The notes beneath the pieces are model-generated. The model was not told the DNA's origin. It did not search any database and saw only the letters and a program-made list of their open reading frames with translations. The position numbers were made by a program, and so were the translations under genes. Shown here piece after piece: positions 37,820 to 46,043 of a stretch of 64,000 bases of DNA. Every line of letters starts with the position of its first letter. Within the stretch, counting starts at the first letter, position 1. The stretch lies in contig NZ_BMQP01000008.1 in the NCBI RefSeq assembly GCF_014648175.1, positions 167,676-231,675 on the forward strand, read 5' to 3'. Source of the DNA: Planobispora rosea. Its GTDB lineage: Bacteria > Actinomycetota > Actinomycetes > Streptosporangiales > Streptosporangiaceae.

Positions 37820-39076
37820 GTGCCGCAGGACGCACACATCAAGGAGCGGGGGCAGGCGGGACCCGCGGTCTGGTCGCGGAACTTCACCCTCTTCTTCACC
37901 GCGCGGTCCGTCTCGATGCTCGGCGCCTCGATGATCCCGCTGGCGACCGCGCTCGGGGTGAGCAACCTGGGGTACGGCGCGACCGGCGTCGGGCTCGCGC
38001 TGGCCGCGTGGATGGGCCCGTTCGCGGTGCTCATCCTCTTCGGCGGGGTCTTCGCCGACAAGTTCACGCCGCGCCGCATGATGATCGGCGCCGATCTGGT
38101 CCGGACCGTCACCCAGGGTGGTCTCGCCGCGCTGTACGCCTTCACCCACCCGCCGCTCTGGCAGATCCTGGCGCTGTCGGCCGTCTCGGGCGTGGCCGCG
38201 GCCATGTACCAGCCGGGCGTCTCCAGCACCGTCCCCCGCGTGGCCCGGGACGTGCAGCGGGGCAACGCCAGCCTGCGCGTCTCCGAGGCGATCATGATGC
38301 TGGCCGGCCCGGCGGTCGCCGGCGGCATCATCACCCTCTCCGGCGTCGGGACGGTGTTCGCGATCGAGGCCGTGGGCTTCGCGATCAGCGCCGTCTGCCT
38401 GCTCGCGCTCCGGCTGCCGCCGCTCCCGGCCGGGGAGGACGTCGCCGAGGAGTCCATGTGGCGGAACCTGCGGGGCGGCTGGCACGAGTTCCGCTCCCGG
38501 ACCTGGATGTGGAGCGTGATCCTCATCTGGGTCGTCTTCGGGATCACCCTGTTCGGGCCGATGATCCCGCTCGGCTCCGTGCTCGTCAGCGAGGCCCTCG
38601 GCGACGCGGCCTACGGCCTCGTCATGTCCGCCTCCGGGGCGGGCACCATCGTCGGCGGCCTGGTCGCGATGCGGCTCCGGCCCGCCCGGCCGCTGATGGC
38701 GGGGGCGATCGGCCTGTTCGGTTTCACGCTGGAGCCGCTGTCGATCGCCACCGCGATGCCGCTGGAGTTCATCATGGCCGCCCACGTGATCGGCGGCACG
38801 GGGTGGGCGTTCTGGTCGGTCATGTGGGCCACCAGCATCCAGACCCACGTGCCGCAGGAGGCGCTCAACCGGGTCACCGCCTACGAGGTCGGCGGCTCGA
38901 CCGTCGCCATCCCGATCGGCCAGGCCCTCGCCGGCCCGCTGTCCGGGTGGCTGGGGGCCCAGGAGGTCCTCCTCCTCTCCTCGGCCGTGGCGGTGGGCGG
39001 GTGCACCTGCCTGCTGCTGATCCCCGCGGTCCGGGGACTGCGCAGGATCACTCTCGGAGCGGACCCGCACGTCTGA
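37820..39076 (+). CDS. MFS transporter (EntS/multidrug-efflux type)
   Basis: A 418-aa permease with about twelve helices. The N-terminal half opens WSRNFTLFFTARSVSMLGASMIPLATALGV, then a cytoplasmic loop DKFTPRRMMIGADLVRT, which is typical of the EntS-like group. Relatives export siderophores or drugs; the substrate is unknown. The GTG at 37820 follows GGGGAG. A near-palindrome and a leader hairpin suggest induced expression. It is 83 bp upstream of the MacA/MacB-type operon on the same strand. Confidence 0.88.
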   Translation: MPQDAHIKERGQAGPAVWSRNFTLFFTARSVSMLGASMIPLATALGVSNLGYGATGVGLALAAWMGPFAVLILFGGVFADKFTPRRMMIGADLVRTVTQGGLAALYAFTHPPLWQILALSAVSGVAAAMYQPGVSSTVPRVARDVQRGNASLRVSEAIMMLAGPAVAGGIITLSGVGTVFAIEAVGFAISAVCLLALRLPPLPAGEDVAEESMWRNLRGGWHEFRSRTWMWSVILIWVVFGITLFGPMIPLGSVLVSEALGDAAYGLVMSASGAGTIVGGLVAMRLRPARPLMAGAIGLFGFTLEPLSIATAMPLEFIMAAHVIGGTGWAFWSVMWATSIQTHVPQEALNRVTAYEVGGSTVAIPIGQALAGPLSGWLGAQEVLLLSSAVAVGGCTCLLLIPAVRGLRRITLGADPHV

Positions 39077-39159
39077 CCTCGCGCCGGTCCGGACTCCCGT
39101 ACCGTCCGTACCTTCCGTATCGGCACGAATCCCGGCAGGAGGATCACCACCCTCATACG

Positions 39160-40578
39160 ATGAGCCATGTGACCATCCGTCGCGGAATCCCCCCGCTGGT
39201 CCTCGTTCTCCTGCTCACGGCCTGCACCGGAGAGGAACCCTCCCCGGTACGGCTCGACACGGTGAAGCGCGCCCCGGTCACCGAGATCGTCGAGGCCCCC
39301 GCCACGGTGGTCGCCCGCGCCACGGCCGTGCTGCGCTCACCGGCCCAGGGCACGGTCCGGAAGCTGTACGTCCAGGACGGCCAGCGGGTAGAGAAGGGGC
39401 AGCTCCTCGCGAAGATCGACTCCCCGCAGGCCGAGGACCAGCTGAAGCAGGCGCGCGCGGCGCAGCGGGCGGCCTCGCGGAGCCCGCGGGGCGGGGCGCC
39501 GTCCCGGCTGGGCGGCGGTCCTCCCGGCTTCCGGCTCGCCTCCGGGTTCACCGCGAAGACCGACCCGCGTGTACGGCGCGGCTTCGCCAAGGCCCGCGCG
39601 GCGGCCCGCGAGGTCGAGGACCGTGAGGTCCGCAAACAGCTGCTCGCCACCCTGGACGCCGCCGAGGCCCAGCACCGGGCCCACCAGGAGGCGCTGGCGA
39701 AGGCCGCCCGCGGGCTCACCGAGTCGCTCAACCGCTCCCTCAGCCTGGCGCTCGGCCAGATCACCAGTCAGGTGAGCGCCGGGCTCGGCGGCCTGAGCAC
39801 CTCCATGGCCTCCCTCCAGGAGGCCTCCCGGTCCCAGGCGAAGGCCGCGGTCTCGGTCGCCGCCAGGACCGTGAGGGGGCTGACGGTCAAGGCCCCGTTC
39901 GACGGGGTGGTCACCCTCGGCCGCGCCTCCGCCGGCGGCGCGCCCGACCTGAGCGCCCTGCTCCCGCAGGGGCTGGCCGCGGCCGTACCGCCGCCCGCGT
40001 CCGGCGTGCCCGCTTCCTCCGGCTCCGGCACCCCGGTCGCCACCGGCGTGCCCGTCTCGGCAGGGGACACGATCGTCACCGTCACCGACGTCTCCGAGCT
40101 GGCCCTCTCGGCGGACGTGGACGAGACGGACGTGCTGCTGGTCGAACCGGGGGTCGAGGCCGAGGCGGAGTTCGACGCCGTGCCCGGTGGCGTCTACGCG
40201 GCCGAGGTCACCGGGGTCGGGGTCACGCCGATGGAGGGCACGACCGGCGGCGCCAGCTACCCGGTCCGGCTCTCCCTCGGCCGCGGGACCTTCGACGACG
40301 GCGGCAGGGCCCCCGTCCCCAGACCGGGGATGAGCGCGGTCGCCCGCCTGACGGTCCGCGAGTCCCCCGACGCGCTCGCCGTACCGTCCTCCGCGATCGT
40401 CACCAGCGGCCGTGACAGCGTCGTCTGGGCGGTCCGCGGCGGCAGGGCCGAGCGCCGGGTGGTCAGGCTCGGCGCGCAGGGCGAGTCCACGGTCGAGATC
40501 CTGTCGGGCCTGGCCCTCGGCGAACGGATCGTCGTACGCGGCGCCGACACCGTACGGCAGGGCCAGCCCCTCCCATGA
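39160..40578 (+). CDS. MacA-like efflux adaptor lipoprotein (HlyD/RND family)
   Basis: A 472-aa adaptor subunit. The lipobox LLLTAC near residue 18 anchors it outside the membrane. Biotinyl-lipoyl-like halves flank a helical hairpin: SPAQGTVRKLYVQDGQRVEKGQLLAKID early and APFDGVVTLGRASAGG late. The hairpin between (Ala/Arg/Lys-rich, about 140 residues) is long for a monoderm bacterium. A beta-barrel region follows. The next two genes encode a MacB-type ATPase and permease, overlapping or nearly so. Start: ATG 39160; the good AGGAGG at 39136-39142 is rather far, so a nearby alternative is possible. Confidence 0.87.
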   Translation: MSHVTIRRGIPPLVLVLLLTACTGEEPSPVRLDTVKRAPVTEIVEAPATVVARATAVLRSPAQGTVRKLYVQDGQRVEKGQLLAKIDSPQAEDQLKQARAAQRAASRSPRGGAPSRLGGGPPGFRLASGFTAKTDPRVRRGFAKARAAAREVEDREVRKQLLATLDAAEAQHRAHQEALAKAARGLTESLNRSLSLALGQITSQVSAGLGGLSTSMASLQEASRSQAKAAVSVAARTVRGLTVKAPFDGVVTLGRASAGGAPDLSALLPQGLAAAVPPPASGVPASSGSGTPVATGVPVSAGDTIVTVTDVSELALSADVDETDVLLVEPGVEAEAEFDAVPGGVYAAEVTGVGVTPMEGTTGGASYPVRLSLGRGTFDDGGRAPVPRPGMSAVARLTVRESPDALAVPSSAIVTSGRDSVVWAVRGGRAERRVVRLGAQGESTVEILSGLALGERIVVRGADTVRQGQPLP

Positions 40579-41360
40579 CCTCCGCGGCGTTCGAGGCGGT
40601 CGGGCTGACCCGGTCCTACCAGTCAGAGGGCGTGTCGGTGGACGCGCTGCGCGGGGTGGACCTGCGGATCGAGCCGGGGGAGTTCGTGGCGATCGTGGGG
40701 CCGTCGGGGTCGGGGAAGTCCACGCTGATGCACCTGCTCGGCTGCCTGGACCGGCCCACCTCGGGGATCCTCCGGGTCGACGGCGTGGACGTCTCCACGC
40801 TCTCCGACACCCACCTGGCCGAGCTGCGCAACCGGGCCGTCGGGTTCGTCTTCCAGTCGTTCCACCTGCTCGCCCGGACCGCCGCTCTGGACAACGTGGC
40901 ACTCCCGCTGGTCTACCGGGGGCTGCCCAGGGCCGAGCGGCGCAGGCGGGCGCGCGAGGCGCTGGAGTCGGTGGGACTCGGGCACCGGATCGGCCACCGT
41001 CCCTCGCAGATGTCCGGCGGCGAACAGCAGCGCGTGGCCATCGCGCGGGCCCTGGTCGGCGACCCCCGGGTCGTCCTGGCCGACGAGCCGACCGGGAACC
41101 TGGACACCCGCAACGGCGCGGAGGTGATGGCCATCCTCGACCGGCTCAACGCCGAGCGCGGGGTCGGCGTCGTCCTGGTCACCCACGACTCCGAGGTGGC
41201 CGCCCGCGCCCGCCGTCAGATCCACGTCCGTGACGGGCTGATCGAGCACGACTCCGGTACGGCGGGCAGTTCCGGAAGAGCCGGGGAAGCCGGAGCCGGA
41301 GAGGGCCGGGAGCCCGGGGAGGGCGGCGCGGGCCGCACCGGGCCGGTGGAGGCGGGATGA
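40575..41360 (+). CDS. MacB/LolD-type ABC ATPase
   Basis: A 261-aa ATPase. Walker A GPSGSGKST, the Q-loop FQSFHLL, signature MSGGEQQRVAIARAL, Walker B VVLADEPTGNLD and the switch His in LVTHDSEV define the MacB/FtsE class. The last 40 residues are a Gly/Glu-rich tail. The start overlaps the adaptor stop as ATGA. Its stop overlaps a seven-codon ORF that leads into the permease gene. Confidence 0.93.
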   Translation: MTSAAFEAVGLTRSYQSEGVSVDALRGVDLRIEPGEFVAIVGPSGSGKSTLMHLLGCLDRPTSGILRVDGVDVSTLSDTHLAELRNRAVGFVFQSFHLLARTAALDNVALPLVYRGLPRAERRRRAREALESVGLGHRIGHRPSQMSGGEQQRVAIARALVGDPRVVLADEPTGNLDTRNGAEVMAILDRLNAERGVGVVLVTHDSEVAARARRQIHVRDGLIEHDSGTAGSSGRAGEAGAGEGREPGEGGAGRTGPVEAG

Positions 41361-41394
41361 GGGCGGCGGAGGCGGGATGAGGGCGGCGGAGGCG
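41348..41394 (+). repeat. 20-bp tandem duplication at the ATPase/permease junction
   Basis: A 20-bp unit is present twice in full and seven bases of a third. Each copy carries a GGATGA. The first ATG (41357) now opens a seven-codon ORF ending at 41380; the second (41377) is the permease start and overlaps that stop as ATGA. The original coupling of the two genes appears to have been duplicated. Confidence 0.85.
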
Positions 41395-42561
41395 TTCCGG
41401 ATGGCGCTGGAGGCGCTGCGGGCCAACCGCCTGCGCAGCGCCCTCACCATGCTCGGAGTGATCATCGGGGTCTCGGCCGTGGTGGTCCTCGTCGCGGTGG
41501 GCACCGGCGCCAAGAACGCGGTGGAGAGCGAGATCGCCGGGCTCGGAAGCAACATCATCCTGGTCGTCCCCGGCCGGCTCGGCGTCGGCGCGCTGCCCAC
41601 CCAGAGCCGCCTGGACCTCGCCGACGTGGCCTACGTGCGCCGGGTGGTCGGCGACCCCGCCAGGGTCACGGTCTCCGTCAACTCGGGGGAGACGGTCCGG
41701 GTCGGCCGGAGCGAGGCGTTCGTCACGGTCGTCGGAACCGACGAGAACCTGCCCAACATCTTCGACCGGCCGCTGCGCCGCGGACGGTACCTGAGCGAGA
41801 CCGACGTGGACACCCGCCGCAGAGTGGCGGTCCTCGGCTCGGAGGTGGCCGAGACGCTGTTCGGGGACGTCGATCCGCTCGGCAGGCAGCTGACGGTCTC
41901 CGGGGCCAGGTTCCGGGTCGTGGGCGTCTACGAGCCGGTCGGGGCGACCTTCGGGGTGGCCCGCGACCAGGAGATCCACGTCCCCGTCACCACGGCCCAG
42001 CGCCTGCTCGGCGTCACCCGGATCAACGGGATCGCGATCGGCGCGTCCGGTCCCGACCAGATCGAGCCGCTCCAGCGGCGGGTGGTGGACGCGCTCACCG
42101 AGCGGTATCCGGGGGAACGTTTCTCCGCCGTCACGCAGACCCAGCTGCTCGGCACGATCGGCACCGTGCTCGGCATGCTCACCGGGGTGCTCGCCGCCAT
42201 CGCGGGCATCTCACTGCTCGTCGGCGGGGTCGGGGTCTCCAACATCATGCTGGTCGGCGTCCGGGAGCGGACCAGGGAGATCGGCCTGCGCAAGGCCCTG
42301 GGCGCCCGGCAGCGCGACGTGCTGGCGCAGTTCCTGATCGAGGCGGTGCTGCTGACCACGATCGGCGGGGTGATCGGCATCCTGCTCGGCGTCGGCGGGG
42401 CGCTGCTCATCGCGGCGCTCTCCCCGGTCCCGGCGGCCGTCACCTGGTGGTCGGTCGCGCTGGCCTTCGGCGTCTCGGCCGCGGTCGGGGTGTTCTTCGG
42501 GGTCGCCCCGGCGCGCCGGGCGGGCCGGCTCGATCCGGTGGTCGCCCTGCGCGCCGAGTGA
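41377..42561 (+). CDS. MacB-like permease (FtsX-type ABC subunit)
   Basis: A 394-aa membrane subunit with the MacB plan: one helix at the N-terminus (RSALTMLGVIIGVSAVVVLVAVGTG), a large extracellular domain and three C-terminal helices in the FtsX domain (VGVSNIMLVGVRERTREIGLRKALGARQRDVLAQFLIEAV). With the adaptor and ATPase it should form an extruder of lipids, peptides or macrolide-like drugs. The substrate cannot be told. Confidence 0.93.
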   Translation: MRAAEAFRMALEALRANRLRSALTMLGVIIGVSAVVVLVAVGTGAKNAVESEIAGLGSNIILVVPGRLGVGALPTQSRLDLADVAYVRRVVGDPARVTVSVNSGETVRVGRSEAFVTVVGTDENLPNIFDRPLRRGRYLSETDVDTRRRVAVLGSEVAETLFGDVDPLGRQLTVSGARFRVVGVYEPVGATFGVARDQEIHVPVTTAQRLLGVTRINGIAIGASGPDQIEPLQRRVVDALTERYPGERFSAVTQTQLLGTIGTVLGMLTGVLAAIAGISLLVGGVGVSNIMLVGVRERTREIGLRKALGARQRDVLAQFLIEAVLLTTIGGVIGILLGVGGALLIAALSPVPAAVTWWSVALAFGVSAAVGVFFGVAPARRAGRLDPVVALRAE

Positions 42562-42569
42562 TGCGGGAC

Positions 42570-43316
42570 TCACGCGTCCCTGCGCCGGAGCAGTACGGCG
42601 GCCGCGGCCAGGGTGACCGCGATCCACGTGCAGTAGACCGCGAAACCGGCCCAGGGACCGAGCTGTCCCTCGGCGACCCGGGTGTAGGTGATCTGGCTGC
42701 CCGCGTTGGTGGTGAAGTACCGCTGCACGGTGTCGCCCCACTCGCCCGGCAGCAGGCTGGTCATCTGCGGCAGGACGAACACCAGGCCGATGACCGCGAC
42801 GATCGCGCCGGGGGTGTGCCGGATCAGGGCGCCCAGCGCCAGGCCGAAGACACCGGTGGCGGTGATGAGCAGCGCGGCCCCGACGACCGCCCGCAGCACT
42901 CCGGGGTCGCCCAGCCGCGCCGCCTTGTCGCCGAGCACGGCCTGCCCGCCGAAGAACGAGGCGAACGACGCCGCCAGCGACACGGCGAACGCCACCGCCG
43001 CCACGACCGCCGTCTTGGCGGCGAGCATCCGCAGACGGCCGGGGACCGCGAGCAGGGTGGTGCGGATCATGCCGGTGCGGTACTCGCCGCCGACGGCCAG
43101 GACGCCGAGCGTGGCCACGGCCAGCGAGGCGAACGCGGAACCGGACAGGCTGATCATGGTGGAGTCGCCGAGTCCGGCGTTCTCCCCCAGGCTCGCGGTG
43201 GAGGCGGCGACCAGCAGCCCGAAGCCGACCATCAGCACCACGGCCACGAGCAGGGTCCACACGGTGGACCGTACCGACCGGATCTTGGTCCATTCGGAGC
43301 GCAGCACGTCGGTCAT
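42570..43316 (-). CDS. ABC-2 permease subunit
   Basis: A 248-aa integral membrane protein with about six helices and the start MTDVLRSEWTKIRSVRSTVWTLL, characteristic of the actinobacterial ABC-2 permeases. Its start overlaps the stop of the upstream ATPase gene (ATGA), so the two form an operon. It converges with the MacB-like gene with nine bases between stops. The substrate is unknown. Confidence 0.9.
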   Translation of the reverse strand: MTDVLRSEWTKIRSVRSTVWTLLVAVVLMVGFGLLVAASTASLGENAGLGDSTMISLSGSAFASLAVATLGVLAVGGEYRTGMIRTTLLAVPGRLRMLAAKTAVVAAVAFAVSLAASFASFFGGQAVLGDKAARLGDPGVLRAVVGAALLITATGVFGLALGALIRHTPGAIVAVIGLVFVLPQMTSLLPGEWGDTVQRYFTTNAGSQITYTRVAEGQLGPWAGFAVYCTWIAVTLAAAAVLLRRRDA

Positions 43317-44242
43317 GACGTCACCCCCGCGTACTCGGTACTCGACTGGGTCAGTTCCATGTAGGCCGCCTCCAGGGACGGCGCGACCTCGGCCAGCTCG
43401 TGCAGCGCGAGCCCGGCTCCCGCCGCGGCCTCGCCCACGGCGGCGGCGGTCATGCCGGTCACCCGGAGGTGGTCGCCGTGCAGGGTCACCGCGGCCGTTC
43501 CGTCACCGGCTCTGCCGCTGACCGCCCCGTCGAGCAGCCGGGCGAGGTCGGGCAGCCGGGGCGAGCGCACCCGGACGTAGCCCTGGGAGCTGCGGCTGAT
43601 GAACTCCCTCGTGCCCGTGTCGGCGATGAGCCTGCCTCTGCCGATGACGATCAGGTGGTCGGCGGTCTGGGCCATCTCGCTCATCAGGTGGCTGGAGACG
43701 AAGACCGTACGGCCCTCGGCGGCGAGGTTCCGCATCAGGGTGCGGATCCACAGGATGCCCTCCGGGTCGAGCCCGTTGACCGGCTCGTCGAACAGCAGGA
43801 TCTCCGGGTCACCGAGCAGCGCCGCGGCGATGCCCAGCCGCTGCGACATGCCGAGCGAGAAACCGCCGACGCGCCGGCGCGCGACCTCGGTCAGCCCGGT
43901 GAGGGCGAGCACCTCGTTCACCCGCGAGGACGGGATGCCGTTGCTCTGGGCGAGGCAGAGCAGGTGGTCGCGGGCCGTGCGCCCGCCGTGCACCGCCTTG
44001 GCGTCCAGCAGCGCGCCGACCTTGCGCAGCGGGTGCTTGAGCCGCCCGTACGGCGTGCCGTCGATGAGGACCGATCCCTCGGTCGGGTGGTCGAGCCCGA
44101 GCATCATGCGCATGGTGGTCGACTTGCCCGCGCCGTTGGGCCCGAGGAAGCCGGTCACGTGGCCGCCGCGCACCTCGAAGGAGAGCCCGTCCACGGCGAC
44201 GGTGGAGCCGTACCGTTTGGTGAGTCGCCTTGCATCGATCAT
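43313..44242 (-). CDS. ABC-2 transporter ATP-binding protein
   Basis: A 309-aa ATPase. Walker A GPNGAGKST, signature FSLGMSQRLGIAAALLGDP, Walker B ILLFDEPVNGLDP and switch His in VSSHLMSEMA are present. The C-terminal domain of about 90 residues is a regulatory region often found with BcrA/NatA-like ATPases. The start at 44242 begins the ABC domain; the upstream in-frame codons are not conserved-looking. Partner: the permease overlapping at 43316. Confidence 0.93.
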   Translation of the reverse strand: MIDARRLTKRYGSTVAVDGLSFEVRGGHVTGFLGPNGAGKSTTMRMMLGLDHPTEGSVLIDGTPYGRLKHPLRKVGALLDAKAVHGGRTARDHLLCLAQSNGIPSSRVNEVLALTGLTEVARRRVGGFSLGMSQRLGIAAALLGDPEILLFDEPVNGLDPEGILWIRTLMRNLAAEGRTVFVSSHLMSEMAQTADHLIVIGRGRLIADTGTREFISRSSQGYVRVRSPRLPDLARLLDGAVSGRAGDGTAAVTLHGDHLRVTGMTAAAVGEAAAGAGLALHELAEVAPSLEAAYMELTQSSTEYAGVTS

Positions 44243-44392
44243 GCTTCCAGCCTCGCCGCCGCCCCGCCGCCAATCATCGGCCCGGGGAACGGTCTGCGAC
44301 CTGGGAGCGGAGTACGGCGCCCGCCCCCGCATAGGACCGTGCTCCCACCCCGGCATCTGGTCCGCTGTTGACCGGACAACCCTCAGCCTTTC

Positions 44393-44419
44393 ACGTACTC
44401 TAAGTACTTGACGTACTTA
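44393..44419. promoter_or_regulatory. Operator-like repeats upstream of the toxin-antitoxin pair
   Basis: TAAGTAC (44401-44407) and GTACTTA (44413-44419) form a perfect 7-bp inverted repeat with a five-base spacer. ACGTACT occurs twice (44393-44399 and 44411-44417). TATCAT (44418-44423) may be the -10. Such overlapping repeats are usual for autoregulated antitoxin operators. Confidence 0.65.
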
Positions 44420-44451
44420 TCATTGGGATGACCGGGAAGACCGGAGGAGCC

Positions 44452-44868
44452 GTGGCGTCTCTGCACTATGAGAGCTATACGGAGGCGCGGACGCATCTGA
44501 AGCGCCTTCTGGACGCGGCAGCACGCGGCTGGACCGCCACCGTCCGGCGGGACAAGACTCGAGCGGCTGTGGTCGACGCGGAGCGGCTGCGGGTCTTCCT
44601 GGCAGCCGTGACGCCGTCCCGCGCCGAAGCGGTGGCCGAGGGCGGCGGGTGGTCGGTGTTCATTCCCGGTCTGCCCGTGGCGGCCGACGGCGCCACCTTC
44701 GAGGAGGCGATCGACGACATGGTGGGAGCCCTCCGTGAGTACGCGGAAGACTGGCAGGACCACCTCCTCGACGCCCCCAACCATCGGGAGAACTGGGGTC
44801 TGGTCCAGCTGATCGAGCTGAGCGACGATGAGCAACTCCGCCGCTGGCTGACCGGGCAGACACCATGA
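44452..44868 (+). CDS. Hybrid antitoxin: Phd/YefM-like N-terminus and HicB-like C-terminus
   Basis: A 138-aa protein. GGAGGAG four bases before GTG 44452 decides the start; ATG 44428 has no ribosome-binding site. Residues 1-60 resemble Phd/YefM antitoxins (HYESYTEARTHLKRLLDAA, TVRRDKTRAAVVDAERLRVFL). Residues 65-115 resemble HicB (GGGWSVFIPGLPVAADGATFEEAIDDMVGAL). It overlaps the downstream toxin-like gene as ATGA. I infer it neutralises that protein and binds the palindrome at 44401-44419. Fusion of these two modules is unusual, though I believe related actinomycete proteins exist. Confidence 0.72.
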   Translation: MASLHYESYTEARTHLKRLLDAAARGWTATVRRDKTRAAVVDAERLRVFLAAVTPSRAEAVAEGGGWSVFIPGLPVAADGATFEEAIDDMVGALREYAEDWQDHLLDAPNHRENWGLVQLIELSDDEQLRRWLTGQTP

Positions 44869-45299
44869 TGTCGTGGCCTCAGGCAACGAGAGAGGAACAC
44901 GAACGGTTCTGCCTGATGGAGGGGTGGAGCCGGGTCCGTGACGCCCGCGGACGGTCAGGAACCCACCACATCACGTACGAGCTCCGGCTCCCGGACGGTC
45001 GCATCTTGCGGACCAGGATCTCCCACCCGCCGGACCGGATCTCGTACGGCCGCAGCATCTGGGCTCACATTCTCCGCGACCAGCTCGACGTCACGGAAGA
45101 GGAGTTCTGGAAGTGCGTGAAGGAGGGTGAGAAGCCCGATCGGGGAGTTCCCCCCGTCCCGGTCGAATCGCTCCCCGCCGACCTCGTCCACCTGCTCATC
45201 ACCAAAGTCGGACTCCCGGAGGCGGAGATCGCTCAAATGACCAGGGAGGTCGCCATCGCCCGGCTGCAGCGCTTCTGGACTGGTGGCGAACAACCTTGA
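44865..45299 (+). CDS. Extended HicA-like toxin (actinobacterial translational-repressor toxin family)
   Basis: A 144-aa protein. The first 80 residues follow the HicA pattern: a helix ending EGWSRVR, a GTHH motif (residues 32-35, His as probable catalytic residue), strand-turn-strand TYELRLPDGRILRTRISHP, and a helix with HILRDQLDVTEEEFW. HicA toxins cleave mRNA. The C-terminal 60 residues, ending MTREVAIARLQRFWTGG, are an extra helical domain not present in classical HicA. It follows the hybrid antitoxin with ATGA overlap. Toxicity is inferred. Confidence 0.7.
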   Translation: MMSWPQATREEHERFCLMEGWSRVRDARGRSGTHHITYELRLPDGRILRTRISHPPDRISYGRSIWAHILRDQLDVTEEEFWKCVKEGEKPDRGVPPVPVESLPADLVHLLITKVGLPEAEIAQMTREVAIARLQRFWTGGEQP

Positions 45300-45321
45300 C
45301 CGGATGCGGGGACGGGATCCC

Positions 45322-45981
45322 TCACGACCCGGGGCGGACCAGGCCCGCCTCGTAGGCGACGATCACGGCCTGGGCTCGGTCGCGGGCACCGATCTTGGCG
45401 AAGAGGCTGGTGACGTGGTTCTTCACGGTGGACGGCGCGACGGCGATCCGCTCGGCGATCTCGCCGTTGGAGTGTCCCCGGGCGATGAGCACGAGCACCT
45501 CGCGCTCGCGGTCGGTGAGGGAGCCGAGCTCGCCGGGGACGGGGCCCGGGTGTGGGCGGTCGGCCCGGACGAACGTGCCGATGAGACGGGTGAGCAGCCG
45601 GGGCGCCACGGCGGACTCGCCCCGGTGCACGATCCTGACGCCCTCCACGAGTTCCTCGGGCGAGATGTCCTTGGGCAGGAAGCCCGAGGCGCCGGCGCGG
45701 AGCATCGCCACCACGTACTCGTCCAGGTCGAACGTGCTCAATCCCAGTACCCGCACCCCGGGGAGGGCGCCCGCGATCTCCTGGGTGGCGGCGACGCCGT
45801 CCACGCCGGGCATGTGCACGTCCATCAGCACCACGTCGGGCCGCAGGTCGTGGCTGAGCCGTACGGCCTCCGTCCCCTCCGCGGCCTCGCCGACGACGGA
45901 CATGTCGGGCTGGGCGTCGAGGATCATGCGGAACCCGGTGCGCACCACGGCGTGGTCGTCGACCAGCAGAACCTTGATCAC
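45322..45981 (-). CDS. NarL/LuxR-family response regulator
   Basis: A 219-aa regulator starting at GTG 45981 with VIKVLLVDDHAVVRTG. Phosphoacceptor Asp54 lies in VLMDVHMPGVDG; the Lys is in GFLPKDISPEE. The LuxR HTH reads LTDREREVLVLIARGHSNGEIAERIAVAPSTVKNHV. It follows its histidine kinase by 62 bp on the same strand. Targets are not visible, though the pair sits next to ABC exporter genes. Confidence 0.92.
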   Translation of the reverse strand: MIKVLLVDDHAVVRTGFRMILDAQPDMSVVGEAAEGTEAVRLSHDLRPDVVLMDVHMPGVDGVAATQEIAGALPGVRVLGLSTFDLDEYVVAMLRAGASGFLPKDISPEELVEGVRIVHRGESAVAPRLLTRLIGTFVRADRPHPGPVPGELGSLTDREREVLVLIARGHSNGEIAERIAVAPSTVKNHVTSLFAKIGARDRAQAVIVAYEAGLVRPGS

Positions 45982-46043
45982 CGTCTCGTCTCCGGCGACT
46001 GCCCGCTCTCCGGTCACGTGCCCTCCCTCGACGATCACGCACT

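Noticed and set aside
41357..41380. Seven-codon ORF as a functional peptide gene
   Set aside because: It arose by a 20-bp duplication of the ATPase/permease junction, so it is more likely a coupling by-product than a peptide gene.
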